64,000 nt of DNA from JAIQFL01 sp035295745. GTDB lineage: Bacteria; Acidobacteriota; Terriglobia; Bryobacterales; Bryobacteraceae. The notes beneath the pieces were generated by a model that saw only the letters and a program-made list of their open reading frames with translations, did not search any database and was not told where the DNA came from. The stretch lies in NCBI GenBank assembly GCA_035295745.1, contig DATGIL010000106.1, forward strand, positions 1-64,000, in the 5' to 3' direction. Of this stretch, positions 1-8,043 are shown piece by piece (the stretch's first letter is position 1; every line of letters begins with the position of its first letter). Made by a program: the position numbers and the translations under genes.

Positions 1-20
1 GGGGGTTGGGGGTTGGGGCC
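1..20. repeat. G-run tract at window edge
   Basis: Three G runs of four or five bases, separated by TT, open the window just past the 3' end of the first gene. It may be the tail of a longer GGGGGTT repeat or a G-quadruplex-prone stretch; the window edge cuts it off, so nothing firmer can be said. Confidence 0.3.
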
Positions 21-35
21 TTGGCATTCCGGCCC

Positions 36-1598
36 TTACTCTGTCGGCGACTTGCTCCACGGCGTTGCGATCAAATATATCGTGGCCGCGAGGTAGGCGA
101 ACCACGCGGCGATCAGCAGACTCTCGCTCATGCCTGCCGGCTTAAAAGCGAGCAGTCGATCGATGACGCCCTGCACTCCTATCAACCGTGCATCAGCGAG
201 ATGCAACGCCGCAACCGCGCCTCCGGGCTTATGTCGAATCAGGCCCGTGTAATAAGGTATCGCGACCCCGTGCACCGTATACAGATCCAGTACTCCGAAC
301 ATCGCCACAGCGACACCTGGAACCCATGCTCGAATCCGCGCCAGTCCGCCAGCACAGAGCGCCGCCTGCGCCCCGATTACCGCATACAGATACCAGCCCA
401 TCGAGCCGGGTAGCCCTTTCGTCATGTACAAGAGCACGACATTGTAGGCTTGACCCGCCCAGAAGCCTGCGTAGACCACCAATAACCACGGCACGCGAGG
501 CCGCCGCAGCATCCGGAGCAGGCCAAATCCCGACAGCAGAATCAAACCGTAAAAGGCGTGGTACATCCAACTGCGGACCGTCAAACCACTCCAGCCGCCG
601 AAATAAAGATGCGAGAGCAGAATCGCGTCGACCGCCGTGCCCCAAGGCACGTGCGCAGTTTCGCGAAGCATCGACACCATCCCTGTGTTGTGGAGCATCA
701 CCGCCTCACTCAGGCCCGAAAGCGCGCCGGTGGTCCTCAGATTCCGCACGAACCACCATCCGGAAATCGCGAGAGCAATCCCCGCAGGCACGAGCCCACG
801 CCACTTGCGAGTCTTCTCGCGCCGAAAGAACGGCAACAGCAGGACAGCGGGCACCGCCGTCAGGAAATATGCTTTCGTGAGGAGTCCCAGCCCCAGGGTC
901 ACACCTGCGGCGACGTAGGCCCTCCAACTCATTTCCTCCCGCAGTCCGAGCCAGATCAGCAGAGAAAACCATACCATTGCGAGGCATTCGTTGCCCACAC
1001 GCGCCACATCGAACGCCAACCCCGGCATGAGCGCCACCGCCGCGATGCAGCACAGAGCGAGCCGATCGTCTTCGAAGGTCGCGCGCGCCACCAGGAAAAT
1101 CAGGGGGATGATCGATGATGCGATGGCGATACTCAGCCAACGGATCGCGAGAACCTGCGCAGCCAGGCTGGCGGCGCTCATGAGCCGCATCGGCGGCGCC
1201 ATCAGCCAATAGTAAAGCGGCGCCTGGAGTGCCTCGTACGCCGTGAGGCCCGCGGCTTGGTCATTGCGATCCGCGCCCTTTGGCAGCGCGCGGAATGCGG
1301 TCTCGCGTTGGGCGCGCGCATCTATCGGCATACTCCAATAGGCATCCTCCGTGACCGAGGGCGGCGGCAGATCGCGAAGGTCCCACGGCACCGGAGCGAT
1401 GGCGAGCGATTGCGCAACGTCGCGGGGTACGGGCTGGTCTCGGGGCACCAGCGCAACACGGTCGAATGCCATGGTGCGAATCACCGCGAGATGGGCCCAT
1501 TCGTCATAGCCCTCCCATAGCGGAAGCATCGTCGCATAGAAGGCAAGGCGCACCAGAAAACAGGCCCAAATCAGTGCGACCCGCCAGCGAATGGGCAT
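36..1598 (-). CDS. Multi-spanning membrane glycosyltransferase (GT39/GT-C-like)
   Basis: About 520 residues, mostly hydrophobic with roughly ten or more predicted membrane segments. An acidic loop EGYDEWAH follows the first membrane helix, which fits the catalytic acidic loop of GT-C fold enzymes such as the dolichyl-phosphate-mannose mannosyltransferase family; these move sugars from polyprenyl-phosphate carriers at the outer face of the membrane. The ATG at 1598 directly precedes the first helix and is preferred; a GTG at 1649 would add 17 residues and leave only 15 bp to the divergent gene. It ends in TAA at 36-38. The acceptor is unknown, and assignment to a DUF2142-like membrane family is an alternative. 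Confidence 0.72.
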   Translation of the reverse strand: MPIRWRVALIWACFLVRLAFYATMLPLWEGYDEWAHLAVIRTMAFDRVALVPRDQPVPRDVAQSLAIAPVPWDLRDLPPPSVTEDAYWSMPIDARAQRETAFRALPKGADRNDQAAGLTAYEALQAPLYYWLMAPPMRLMSAASLAAQVLAIRWLSIAIASSIIPLIFLVARATFEDDRLALCCIAAVALMPGLAFDVARVGNECLAMVWFSLLIWLGLREEMSWRAYVAAGVTLGLGLLTKAYFLTAVPAVLLLPFFRREKTRKWRGLVPAGIALAISGWWFVRNLRTTGALSGLSEAVMLHNTGMVSMLRETAHVPWGTAVDAILLSHLYFGGWSGLTVRSWMYHAFYGLILLSGFGLLRMLRRPRVPWLLVVYAGFWAGQAYNVVLLYMTKGLPGSMGWYLYAVIGAQAALCAGGLARIRAWVPGVAVAMFGVLDLYTVHGVAIPYYTGLIRHKPGGAVAALHLADARLIGVQGVIDRLLAFKPAGMSESLLIAAWFAYLAATIYLIATPWSKSPTE

Positions 1599-1651
1599 TG
1601 ACGCCCGATTATCGCATGGCAGTACGATCGTTTCGCACCTGAGGCTCACGG

Positions 1652-1657
1652 TATAAT
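1652..1657 (+). promoter_or_regulatory. -10 box TATAAT, leaderless-type
   Basis: A perfect TATAAT lies 7 nt before the TTG start of the Hsp70-like gene. Transcription would begin at about the start codon. No convincing -35 box or Shine-Dalgarno is visible. Confidence 0.45.
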
Positions 1658-1664
1658 TTCAGAA

Positions 1665-2960
1665 TTGCCATCGAGAGCCGCAATTGGAATCGATTTTGGG
1701 ACTACAAACAGCTCGGTGGCACTGGCCGCCGGCGGCGCGGATGTCCGGCTGGTGCCTTTTCCGCACAGCGCCGGCACCACCGAGGCCTTCCGCTCGCTAC
1801 TCTACCTGGAGCACGCCAAGGAACGCGGCCGCGTCTCCATCAAATCGTGGACTGGCCCTACCGCGATCGAACAGTACCTGGACGCCGAGAATAAAGGACG
1901 CCTGATTCAATCCCTGAAATCGCACCTTTCCAGCCGCAGCCTGACCAGCACCGATGTCTTTGGTCAGCGCCACACCATCGAATCGCTGATCGCGCGCATT
2001 CTCGCCGATCTTCGCATGCAGTCGGAGCGGCATTATGGAATGCCCATCCGCCACGCCATTGTGGGCCGGCCCGTACGCTTCGTGGGCGCGGAGAACGACG
2101 ACGACAGCGCGTACGCCGTCTCGCGCCTGCGCGCCGCGTTTGAGATTGCGGGGTACGAGCGAGTAGATTTCGAAATGGAGCCAGTAGCTGCGGCCTATCA
2201 CTATGAGTCCACGCTCGACCACGACGAACTGATCCTGATTGGAGATTTCGGCGGCGGCACCAGCGACTTCTCATTGCTGCAAGTGGGGCCGGGAGTGCGG
2301 CGGCGCGGGCGAACGCAGGACGACTTCCTGGGCAACAGCGGCGTGGGTCTGGCGGGCGATGCGTTCGATGCCAAGATCGTGCGCCACCTGGTGTCGCCGC
2401 GACTGGGCGCAGGGTCGCAGGCGCAGTCGCTCAACAAGGTTCTGCCGGCGGTTCCCAACTGGGTCTACTTCAAGCTGGAGCGATGGCACCATCTATCGTT
2501 CCTGCGGACTATGCCCGTGCTGAATATGCTGCGCAGCACTTTGGCGACAGCATTCGAGCCGGAGCAGATCGAGGCGCTGATCCACCTGATTGAGGACGAC
2601 CTCGGTTACCACTTGCATGCCGCCGTGCAGCGCGTGAAATGCAACCTTTCGCAGTCGCCGGAAGCGGAATTCTGCTTCGTGGACGGCCGCATGGAGATTC
2701 GTGCCGTGGTGACGCGGCGCGAATTCGAATCGTGGGTGAGCGAGGAAGTCGCGGCCATCGAGACTTGCGTCGATACTCTCCTCGCGGACTCCGGCGTCGC
2801 GCCCGGCGACGTGGATGCTGTCTTCCTGACAGGTGGGTCCTCGTTCGTTCCGGTGGTCCGCAGGATCTTCGACACGCGATTCGGCGCCGGGCGGGTGCGT
2901 TCCGGCAACGAGTTCACGTCTGTGGCGCGAGGATTGGCGCTGAAAGCGGCGGCCGGATAG
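1665..2960 (+). CDS. Hsp70-family (YegD-like) ATPase
   Basis: The 431-residue product carries the actin-fold ATPase signatures of Hsp70 proteins: phosphate-1 loop GIDFGTTNSS at residues 8-17, phosphate-2 GDFGGGTSDF near 193, and the adenosine motif FLTGGSSFVP near 386. It lacks the C-terminal substrate-binding domain and lid of DnaK, so it matches the shorter YegD group (about 450 residues), whose function is poorly known. The start is TTG at 1665, chosen because it opens just before the phosphate-1 loop and 7 nt after a TATAAT box. The gene is divergent from the membrane glycosyltransferase and monocistronic. Confidence 0.85.
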   Translation: MPSRAAIGIDFGTTNSSVALAAGGADVRLVPFPHSAGTTEAFRSLLYLEHAKERGRVSIKSWTGPTAIEQYLDAENKGRLIQSLKSHLSSRSLTSTDVFGQRHTIESLIARILADLRMQSERHYGMPIRHAIVGRPVRFVGAENDDDSAYAVSRLRAAFEIAGYERVDFEMEPVAAAYHYESTLDHDELILIGDFGGGTSDFSLLQVGPGVRRRGRTQDDFLGNSGVGLAGDAFDAKIVRHLVSPRLGAGSQAQSLNKVLPAVPNWVYFKLERWHHLSFLRTMPVLNMLRSTLATAFEPEQIEALIHLIEDDLGYHLHAAVQRVKCNLSQSPEAEFCFVDGRMEIRAVVTRREFESWVSEEVAAIETCVDTLLADSGVAPGDVDAVFLTGGSSFVPVVRRIFDTRFGAGRVRSGNEFTSVARGLALKAAAG

Positions 2961-2991
2961 CAGGCCGCCGCTCCCCAGAAAATGCGCCCTT

Positions 2992-4503
2992 TCAGATCAA
3001 CCCATGCTCCTTTAAGACAGCATCCACCTCAGGATTTCCAGTAGGCAGATCGTCCTTAGGAATCGCGGCACCGGCCCCGATCAGCAGTCGCGCCACTCCC
3101 GGATAATCGCCGCCATCTTCGTGGCAATTGTGTAAGCCGTGGGCGAACCATCCGGGCGGCGTCCCATGGAACTCCTGATCTTCTACGCTCAGCGACGCGC
3201 CGTGAGACAGTAGCAGCTTCACCAGGTCGGGAAAGCCTTTCCAGCAGGCCCAGTGCAGGGCGGTCGCACCCAGTTCGCCGCGACCATCTACCGGCATCCC
3301 AGCTGCCAGCAAGGTCTCAACTGCCTGCGTGCGATGACTCGATGCGAGGTCCGGAATCAGCCGCTCGCCGGCCGCCGCGATCTCGGGAGTGAGAGCGGGC
3401 GTAGCGGCCCGGCCACCTCCATTCGGCATCACATATTCGGCGAGCACGCGATCGGCAGGCCGCAGGGCTGTATTCGCACCGCGTGCTTCGAGCAATGAAG
3501 CAACCGTCCGATCACCGCTCAACGCGGCAAGGGCGTATGCGGTTCGGCCGTCCTTTCGTTGCGCGTTCAGATCCACGCCGTGATCGCACAACTGCGCCAC
3601 CACCTGGGCACTGCGCCCCCGCCATACCGCCCAATGGAGAGCGGTCTCGTGATTTTCGCCGGCTTCGTTCGGATCCGCGCCGGCCGCCAACAACAATTGC
3701 ACTCCCTCAGGATTCTCGCGGTCTAAGGCATGTTTTAGGACATTGCTGCCTGTCGGCACCGCGCCGTGACGCAGCAGCAGTTTCATGCACGTCAGATCGC
3801 GGTGCTCCGTGGAATGGTAGAGCGACTCGTTGTCATTCGGGTTGGCTCCCGCTTCCAATAGCGCCAAGGCGAGTTCGGGATTGTTATTCAGACCGGTGGA
3901 AGCGTAAAGACAAGGCAGAGGATTATCGGGCAAGTCCTCCGGCGTGAACGCGGCGTTTGGATTGGCGCCGTGCCGCAATAGAACCTTTCCGGTCTCGCCC
4001 AGGGCGGCAGCGCGCTTCGACAGCGGACTCGCGTATCGGGAGAAGCAGACATACAGAAGCGCCTCACAGTTCTGCGGACCACTCGGCACGGTGGCGAGCG
4101 ACGGCGTCTCGTGCACAGCTTTTTCGACTCGCTCGTAATTCCCCAAAACGAGATCGACGTAGTAGCCAGCGTCCACAATCTTGGGGTGAGCCGTGAGGAT
4201 CTCCTCCGCGCGGCGCAGGTCGGAAACGGCAGCATCGATAAAGGCTGCGATCAGTCCTTGCTCGTCAAGACCAAACTGTAGGATGAAGACGCGGAATCGC
4301 GGCCAACTGGCGAAGCCCTGCTCCCGGGCGATCGTCAATTGCGCATCGTGGAGTTTCAGTGCGTCCGGCTCGAACTTCGGCGATTGTCGCGAAATGCGCG
4401 TAAGCGCATCGGGTTCGCCCGCCTGTGCGCTCTTCAGAAGGGCTTTGGCTTGTTTGCGGTAATACTCGAGATTGAGGCGGAGCGCCTCGGAATTGGTCGG
4501 CAT
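2992..4503 (-). CDS. Ankyrin-repeat protein
   Basis: 503 residues. The first 75 or so form a charged helical segment containing FASWPRF, a short motif often seen at the head of bacterial ankyrin proteins. The rest holds many degenerate ankyrin repeats, recognisable from recurring LLxxGAxPN and ALHWAxWxG motifs, for example GATALHWACWKG near residue 412. No signal peptide or membrane segment is visible, so a cytoplasmic protein-binding role is expected; the partner is unknown. A strong Shine-Dalgarno (AAGGAGGT) precedes the ATG at 4503. It converges on the Hsp70-like gene with a 31-bp gap. Confidence 0.85.
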   Translation of the reverse strand: MPTNSEALRLNLEYYRKQAKALLKSAQAGEPDALTRISRQSPKFEPDALKLHDAQLTIAREQGFASWPRFRVFILQFGLDEQGLIAAFIDAAVSDLRRAEEILTAHPKIVDAGYYVDLVLGNYERVEKAVHETPSLATVPSGPQNCEALLYVCFSRYASPLSKRAAALGETGKVLLRHGANPNAAFTPEDLPDNPLPCLYASTGLNNNPELALALLEAGANPNDNESLYHSTEHRDLTCMKLLLRHGAVPTGSNVLKHALDRENPEGVQLLLAAGADPNEAGENHETALHWAVWRGRSAQVVAQLCDHGVDLNAQRKDGRTAYALAALSGDRTVASLLEARGANTALRPADRVLAEYVMPNGGGRAATPALTPEIAAAGERLIPDLASSHRTQAVETLLAAGMPVDGRGELGATALHWACWKGFPDLVKLLLSHGASLSVEDQEFHGTPPGWFAHGLHNCHEDGGDYPGVARLLIGAGAAIPKDDLPTGNPEVDAVLKEHGLI

Positions 4504-4647
4504 ACGACCTCCTTTCGATTTGCGCCCATCGTCCGCATAAACGGGCTGAAAGAAGGTTCGTCAAACTACCCAAACTCGCATGGCGGGAAAATCCCTTTCC
4601 GCGGACTGGCAGCGCCCAAGCGCGCTGAAATCCAGTGTACTACGAAG

Positions 4648-4839
4648 GTGGCGCAAACACTCCTGTTTGCCGCGTCGAGACTCCTCTCGACGCTTTTCGC
4701 GCTGTCTCCTACTTTCGAAATACGATATGGTTCTCGATGGCTCGGCGAACCGGCGAAAACTTGTGGATTGCAGAATTGGCACGCGCCCGAAAAGCGTCTA
4801 GAAGAGTCTCGACGAGGCGAACAAGAGTGTTCGCGCCAC
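4648..4839. repeat. Inverted pair of double-hairpin repeats (MITE/REPIN-like, 192 bp)
   Basis: Left arm 4648-4699 (forward) and right arm 4788-4839 (reverse) are imperfect inverted copies of the same roughly 52-bp repeat, starting GTGGCGC and ending near GCTTTTCG. Each arm folds as two hairpins: GCAAACA/TGTTTGC (right arm GCGAACA/TGTTCGC, a compensatory pair) and GCGTCGAGA/TCTCGACGC. An unrelated 88-bp core separates them. The element fills most of the 367-bp divergent gap between the ankyrin and GNAT genes. No transposase is present; no target duplication was identified. Confidence 0.8.
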
Positions 4840-4870
4840 AGTAAAATATTCAAATAGCCTGGCGCCGGCG

Positions 4871-5398
4871 ATGCAGATCCGATTGCTCACTCCGTATGAC
4901 GCAGCCACCTTTTGGAACCTCCGGTTGGAGGCCCTGGAGCGCGAGCCCGAGGCATTCGGCTCGTCAGTCGAAGAGCATCTATCACTGGGCCCGGATGGAG
5001 TAGCAGCACGCCTCGCGGCCGACCCGTCGAACCGCTTCGTGGTGGGAGCATTCGCGGGCGCAGAACTCCTCGGCACTTCGGGATTCGCCCGTGAATCCGG
5101 AGCTAAAGAACAACACAAAGGACGGATCTGGGGCGTGTACGTGACCCAAAGAGCGCGCGGGCAAGGCGTCGGCCGCGGCGTGTGCAAAGCAGCGGTGGAA
5201 CGTGGCTCAGCCTGTTCCGGAATCGAGCAGATCGTGCTCCAGGTCCGCACGAATTCGGCCGCGCGGTGTTTGTACGAATCGCTTGGCTTCCGCTCCTTCG
5301 GATGGGAGCGCCACGCCTTGAAAATCGGCGATCGCTACGTGGACGAGGAGTATATGGTTCTGGATTTGACCAGTTCGGAGAGGACAGCGGGGCAATGA
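4871..5398 (+). CDS. GNAT-family N-acetyltransferase
   Basis: 175 residues with the GNAT fold. Motif A, the acetyl-CoA pyrophosphate loop, reads RARGQGVGRG near residues 94-103, preceded by the beta-4 strand WGVYV. The segment NSAARCLYESLGF matches motif B. The start ATG at 4871 is followed at once by the typical first strand (IRLLTPYDA). It overlaps the Nudix gene by 4 bp (ATGA), so the two are translationally coupled. The substrate cannot be told from sequence; the relatives include protein N-terminal and small-molecule acetylases. Confidence 0.88.
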   Translation: MQIRLLTPYDAATFWNLRLEALEREPEAFGSSVEEHLSLGPDGVAARLAADPSNRFVVGAFAGAELLGTSGFARESGAKEQHKGRIWGVYVTQRARGQGVGRGVCKAAVERGSACSGIEQIVLQVRTNSAARCLYESLGFRSFGWERHALKIGDRYVDEEYMVLDLTSSERTAGQ

Positions 5399-6189
5399 CG
5401 GAACCCGAAGCCGCAGTCGCGATGATTCAAGCGCACGGGAATCCGAAATCGATTCTGCTGATCCGTAGAGCCGAGCGCGAAGGAGATTCCTGGTCAGGCC
5501 ACTGGTCGTTTCCTGGTGGATGGCGTCACGCCTCGGACGTCGACCCGCTGTGCACCGCGATTCGCGAGATGGAGGAGGAGTGCGGCGTGCGCATCTTGCG
5601 CGAGCAGATGGAACGTCCCCTTCCGCACACACTGGCACGACGGAAGGTCGGGCGCTATGTGCTCGTGGCGCCGTTTCTCTTCCGCGTAGAGCAGGAGTTT
5701 GCGACGGTGCTGAATCCGGACGAGGCCGCCGGCGCCCTGTGGGTGCCGCTGCCGTTGCTGCTGGATCCCGCACATCACGCACTGCGCCCGGTGCCAGGCC
5801 GGCCTCGCGAGATGATGTTCCCCTCAGTCGATCTGAGCGGCGTGCCTCTTTGGGGCTTCACTTATCGCCTCATCACCGATTGGCTCGAGTTGGTGCCCAA
5901 AGAGAAGCCAGTGGAAGCGGTGGGACTTGCCGCTGCCGAAACAGTGCTGCAGTACCTCGTTTCCCTGGGACTGACCCAAACACAGGCTTGGACCGCGCGG
6001 CCCGACGGCATCCGAGCCGCGGCAGTATCGGGGACCATTCCGGTCGATGCCGTGCTCTCTCACTTCTCGGCGCCGGGGCCTCCCTTCCCCACAATGAACT
6101 GCCTCGAAGCGCGGCCCGGCTACGTGCGAGTCGCGGGCCTCGGGTGGGAGGAATATTTCATATACGCCGAAGCTGGTGGGTCCTCATAA
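5395..6189 (+). CDS. Nudix hydrolase (CoA-pyrophosphatase-like)
   Basis: The product is 264 residues if translated from the ATG at 5395, which overlaps the preceding stop (ATGA); a longer open frame upstream lies inside the GNAT gene and is not used. The Nudix box is at residues 41-65: GGW, then REMEEECGV, matching the metal-binding REUXEEXGU core, although the first conserved Glu is replaced by Asp. The preceding SGHWSFPGG motif is typical of coenzyme A pyrophosphatases (NUDT7/8-like), which cleave a pyrophosphate bond in CoA derivatives. The long C-terminal half (about 140 residues) is not assigned. Confidence 0.82.
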   Translation: MTEPEAAVAMIQAHGNPKSILLIRRAEREGDSWSGHWSFPGGWRHASDVDPLCTAIREMEEECGVRILREQMERPLPHTLARRKVGRYVLVAPFLFRVEQEFATVLNPDEAAGALWVPLPLLLDPAHHALRPVPGRPREMMFPSVDLSGVPLWGFTYRLITDWLELVPKEKPVEAVGLAAAETVLQYLVSLGLTQTQAWTARPDGIRAAAVSGTIPVDAVLSHFSAPGPPFPTMNCLEARPGYVRVAGLGWEEYFIYAEAGGSS

Positions 6190-6196
6190 TATTGAG

Positions 6197-6550
6197 ATGC
6201 CGATTCTGTTGCAGATTCCCGAAAATCCCAACTGCGAGTCCTTGGATGGGCAGGTTTTTCAATGCCGTAGCGCATCACGGGCAGTGACGCATGTGCAGTG
6301 GGAGCGCGACGGAGCGATGGAGTGGTGCCCGATCGCCGCGGTCAATGCCGGCGCGACATTCGCGCCAGCGTCTGCCTGCGTGGTGGAAGACTCCGGCGAG
6401 GGAGCCTGCTACCTGGTGGTCGGTGGCGATTGGGGCCTTCGATTGAGGCCTTCGGACGGCAGCGCCTGGGATCTCTCCGATCTCTCGCAGTGGGGCGTGA
6501 CGTATCTCATGCTCGGCGGCGATGGCGCAGATCTCCGTTTTGGCGAGTAG
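6197..6550 (+). CDS. Hypothetical protein, about 117 aa
   Basis: Not recognised. The product is small, soluble and tryptophan-rich, without signal peptide or membrane segment. It follows the Nudix gene by 7 bp if translated from the ATG at 6197; a GTG at 6176 in the same frame would overlap the Nudix stop by 14 nt. It is probably the third gene of the GNAT-Nudix operon. No catalytic motif is visible. Its position and codon use argue for a real gene. Confidence 0.55.
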   Translation: MPILLQIPENPNCESLDGQVFQCRSASRAVTHVQWERDGAMEWCPIAAVNAGATFAPASACVVEDSGEGACYLVVGGDWGLRLRPSDGSAWDLSDLSQWGVTYLMLGGDGADLRFGE

Positions 6551-6561
6551 GCGTTCATCGT

Positions 6562-7107
6562 TCAATAACGGAAGATATCGTCCACCTTCACTCTGGCTTC
6601 ACTTCCGAATAGCGGCAACGGGATTTCCTGCCCGGAGCGCCAGGTTTGGGTGTGTCCGTCTGGCGTCGACACCTTCACCTGGCGGCGGTCCGGATCGACA
6701 ACCCAAAACTCCCGGGACCCGTTCTCCAGGCAGAGCTCTTCTTTTTCGTAGATCTCGGCGGCGGTGTTGGAGGGGGACAGCACCTCGACTACCAGATCGG
6801 GAGCGCCGCGAATATTGTCTTCCGGATCGGCCTGCCGGAATCGTTCTGCCGAGAGGTAGGCGACATCGGCAACCCACAACTCGTGCTCGGGAAGAGGGCG
6901 GAACGCCAACTCCACGTCAACCAAGCTACCGGACTCGGCAACCAACTCGAGCGGGCTGCGCAAAGCGCGCTGAATTAGAGACTGTTTCAATTTGGGACGG
7001 GTCACTGCGACGACCTCTCCATGCCGGAGTTCATGGTAGACAGGACCCTGATCCTGAGGAAGTTTGCGGAAATCCTCGACCGTCATCCGGCCGGTAGCAG
7101 CCGCCAT
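6562..7107 (-). CDS. Uma2-family (DUF820) endonuclease-like protein
   Basis: 181 residues with the layout of the Uma2/DUF820 family, which has a PD-(D/E)XK nuclease fold. MTVEDFRKLP opens the domain, YHELRHGEVV follows, and the core reads ADVAYLS ... APDLVVEVLSPSN ... EFWVVDPDRR, placing the catalytic acidic residues at PDLVVEV. Such genes are abundant in cyanobacteria and Acidobacteria and their role is unclear. The ATG at 7107 follows a TAAAAT box by 7 nt. It converges on the small hypothetical gene 11 bp away. The biochemical activity is inferred from the family only. Confidence 0.85.
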   Translation of the reverse strand: MAAATGRMTVEDFRKLPQDQGPVYHELRHGEVVAVTRPKLKQSLIQRALRSPLELVAESGSLVDVELAFRPLPEHELWVADVAYLSAERFRQADPEDNIRGAPDLVVEVLSPSNTAAEIYEKEELCLENGSREFWVVDPDRRQVKVSTPDGHTQTWRSGQEIPLPLFGSEARVKVDDIFRY

Positions 7108-7114
7108 GATTCGG

Positions 7115-7120
7115 ATTTTA
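7115..7120 (-). promoter_or_regulatory. -10 box TAAAAT, leaderless-type
   Basis: TAAAAT on the minus strand ends 7 nt before the ATG of the Uma2 gene, the same spacing as at several other genes in this window. No Shine-Dalgarno lies in between. Confidence 0.4.
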
Positions 7121-7204
7121 GGCCAATCCGTGACGATAGTATACGGCAGGACTTGGCTCCCCGCAGTGGACGCACTGCGGTTTCCCCTCTATCCTGGTGG
7201 TCAT

Positions 7205-8041
7205 ATGTCCCCCCTGAGGTTCCGGAACGCGATCCGTATTTCGGGCGTCGCTGCCCTCGCACTCGGCGCGGCACTCGTCGCGCAACAGCACGATCTGGGA
7301 TTCAAAGACACCCCGATTCTGCCGGGCCAGACCTGGCACGTGCACGATTCGGATCGCCCGCATCCGCATGTGGTCACTCCGGGTGCGAGTCCCGGCGCTC
7401 CCCCGTCTGACGCCACGGTCTTGTTCAACGGTAAGGATCTGTCTCAGTGGGCGCAGAACGGCACCGGCTCCAATCGCGGAAAGATCGTCGACCCCAAGTG
7501 GAAGGTGGCGGACGGATACTTCGAGGCCGCACCTGGCAGCGGCGATCTGTTCACGCGGGAAAAGTTCGGGAGCTGCCAGCTTCACGTGGAATGGCAGGAG
7601 CCCACGACGATCCGCGGCACCAGTCAGGACCGCGGCAACAGCGGCGTCTACCTCATGAGCAGGTACGAGATTCAAGTCCTCGACGCCTGGCAGAATCCGA
7701 CCTATGCCGACGGCCAGGCGGGTGCAATCTACGGACAGTGGCCTCCGCTGGTGAACCCGGCGCGCCGCCTGGGAGAATGGAACACCTACGACATCGTTTT
7801 CGAAGCGCCTAAGTTTCAGGGCGACAATCTGCAGGAAGCCGGATACTTCACCGTGTTCTACAATGGCGTGCTGGTGCATCACCATAAGTCGAGCCTGGGC
7901 GCCACTGTCTATCGCGCCGTGGCAAAATACCAGCGGCACGAACCGAAGGAGCCGCTCTTGCTCCAGGATCACGGGCATCCGGTGCGCTTTCGCAACATCT
8001 GGATTCGCCCGCTGGGACAATACGATCAACCGGAGCGCTGA
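7205..8041 (+). CDS. Secreted DUF1080 (3-keto-disaccharide hydrolase-like) protein
   Basis: 278 residues from the ATG at 7205; upstream codons in the same frame are ignored because this ATG opens a clear signal peptide (basic start, then SGVAALALGAALVAQ). A GGTGG Shine-Dalgarno precedes it. The mature part begins with a proline/histidine-rich linker and then the DUF1080 concanavalin-like domain (VLFNGKDLSQW, near residues 70-80; FTREKFGSCQLHVEW; NSGVYLMSRYEIQVLD). Relatives act on glycans in the periplasm or outside the cell, and some are 3-keto-disaccharide hydrolases. The next gene starts 2 bp downstream, so the two are one operon. Confidence 0.82.
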   Translation: MSPLRFRNAIRISGVAALALGAALVAQQHDLGFKDTPILPGQTWHVHDSDRPHPHVVTPGASPGAPPSDATVLFNGKDLSQWAQNGTGSNRGKIVDPKWKVADGYFEAAPGSGDLFTREKFGSCQLHVEWQEPTTIRGTSQDRGNSGVYLMSRYEIQVLDAWQNPTYADGQAGAIYGQWPPLVNPARRLGEWNTYDIVFEAPKFQGDNLQEAGYFTVFYNGVLVHHHKSSLGATVYRAVAKYQRHEPKEPLLLQDHGHPVRFRNIWIRPLGQYDQPER

Positions 8042-8043
8042 GG

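Noticed and set aside
188..1520. Several plus-strand frames of 70-230 codons opposite the membrane glycosyltransferase
   Set aside because: They are antisense shadows rich in Arg, Pro and Ala with no family features.
5182..5394. N-terminal extension of the Nudix protein
   Set aside because: It is out-of-frame reading of the GNAT gene. The ATGA overlap at 5395 is the natural start.
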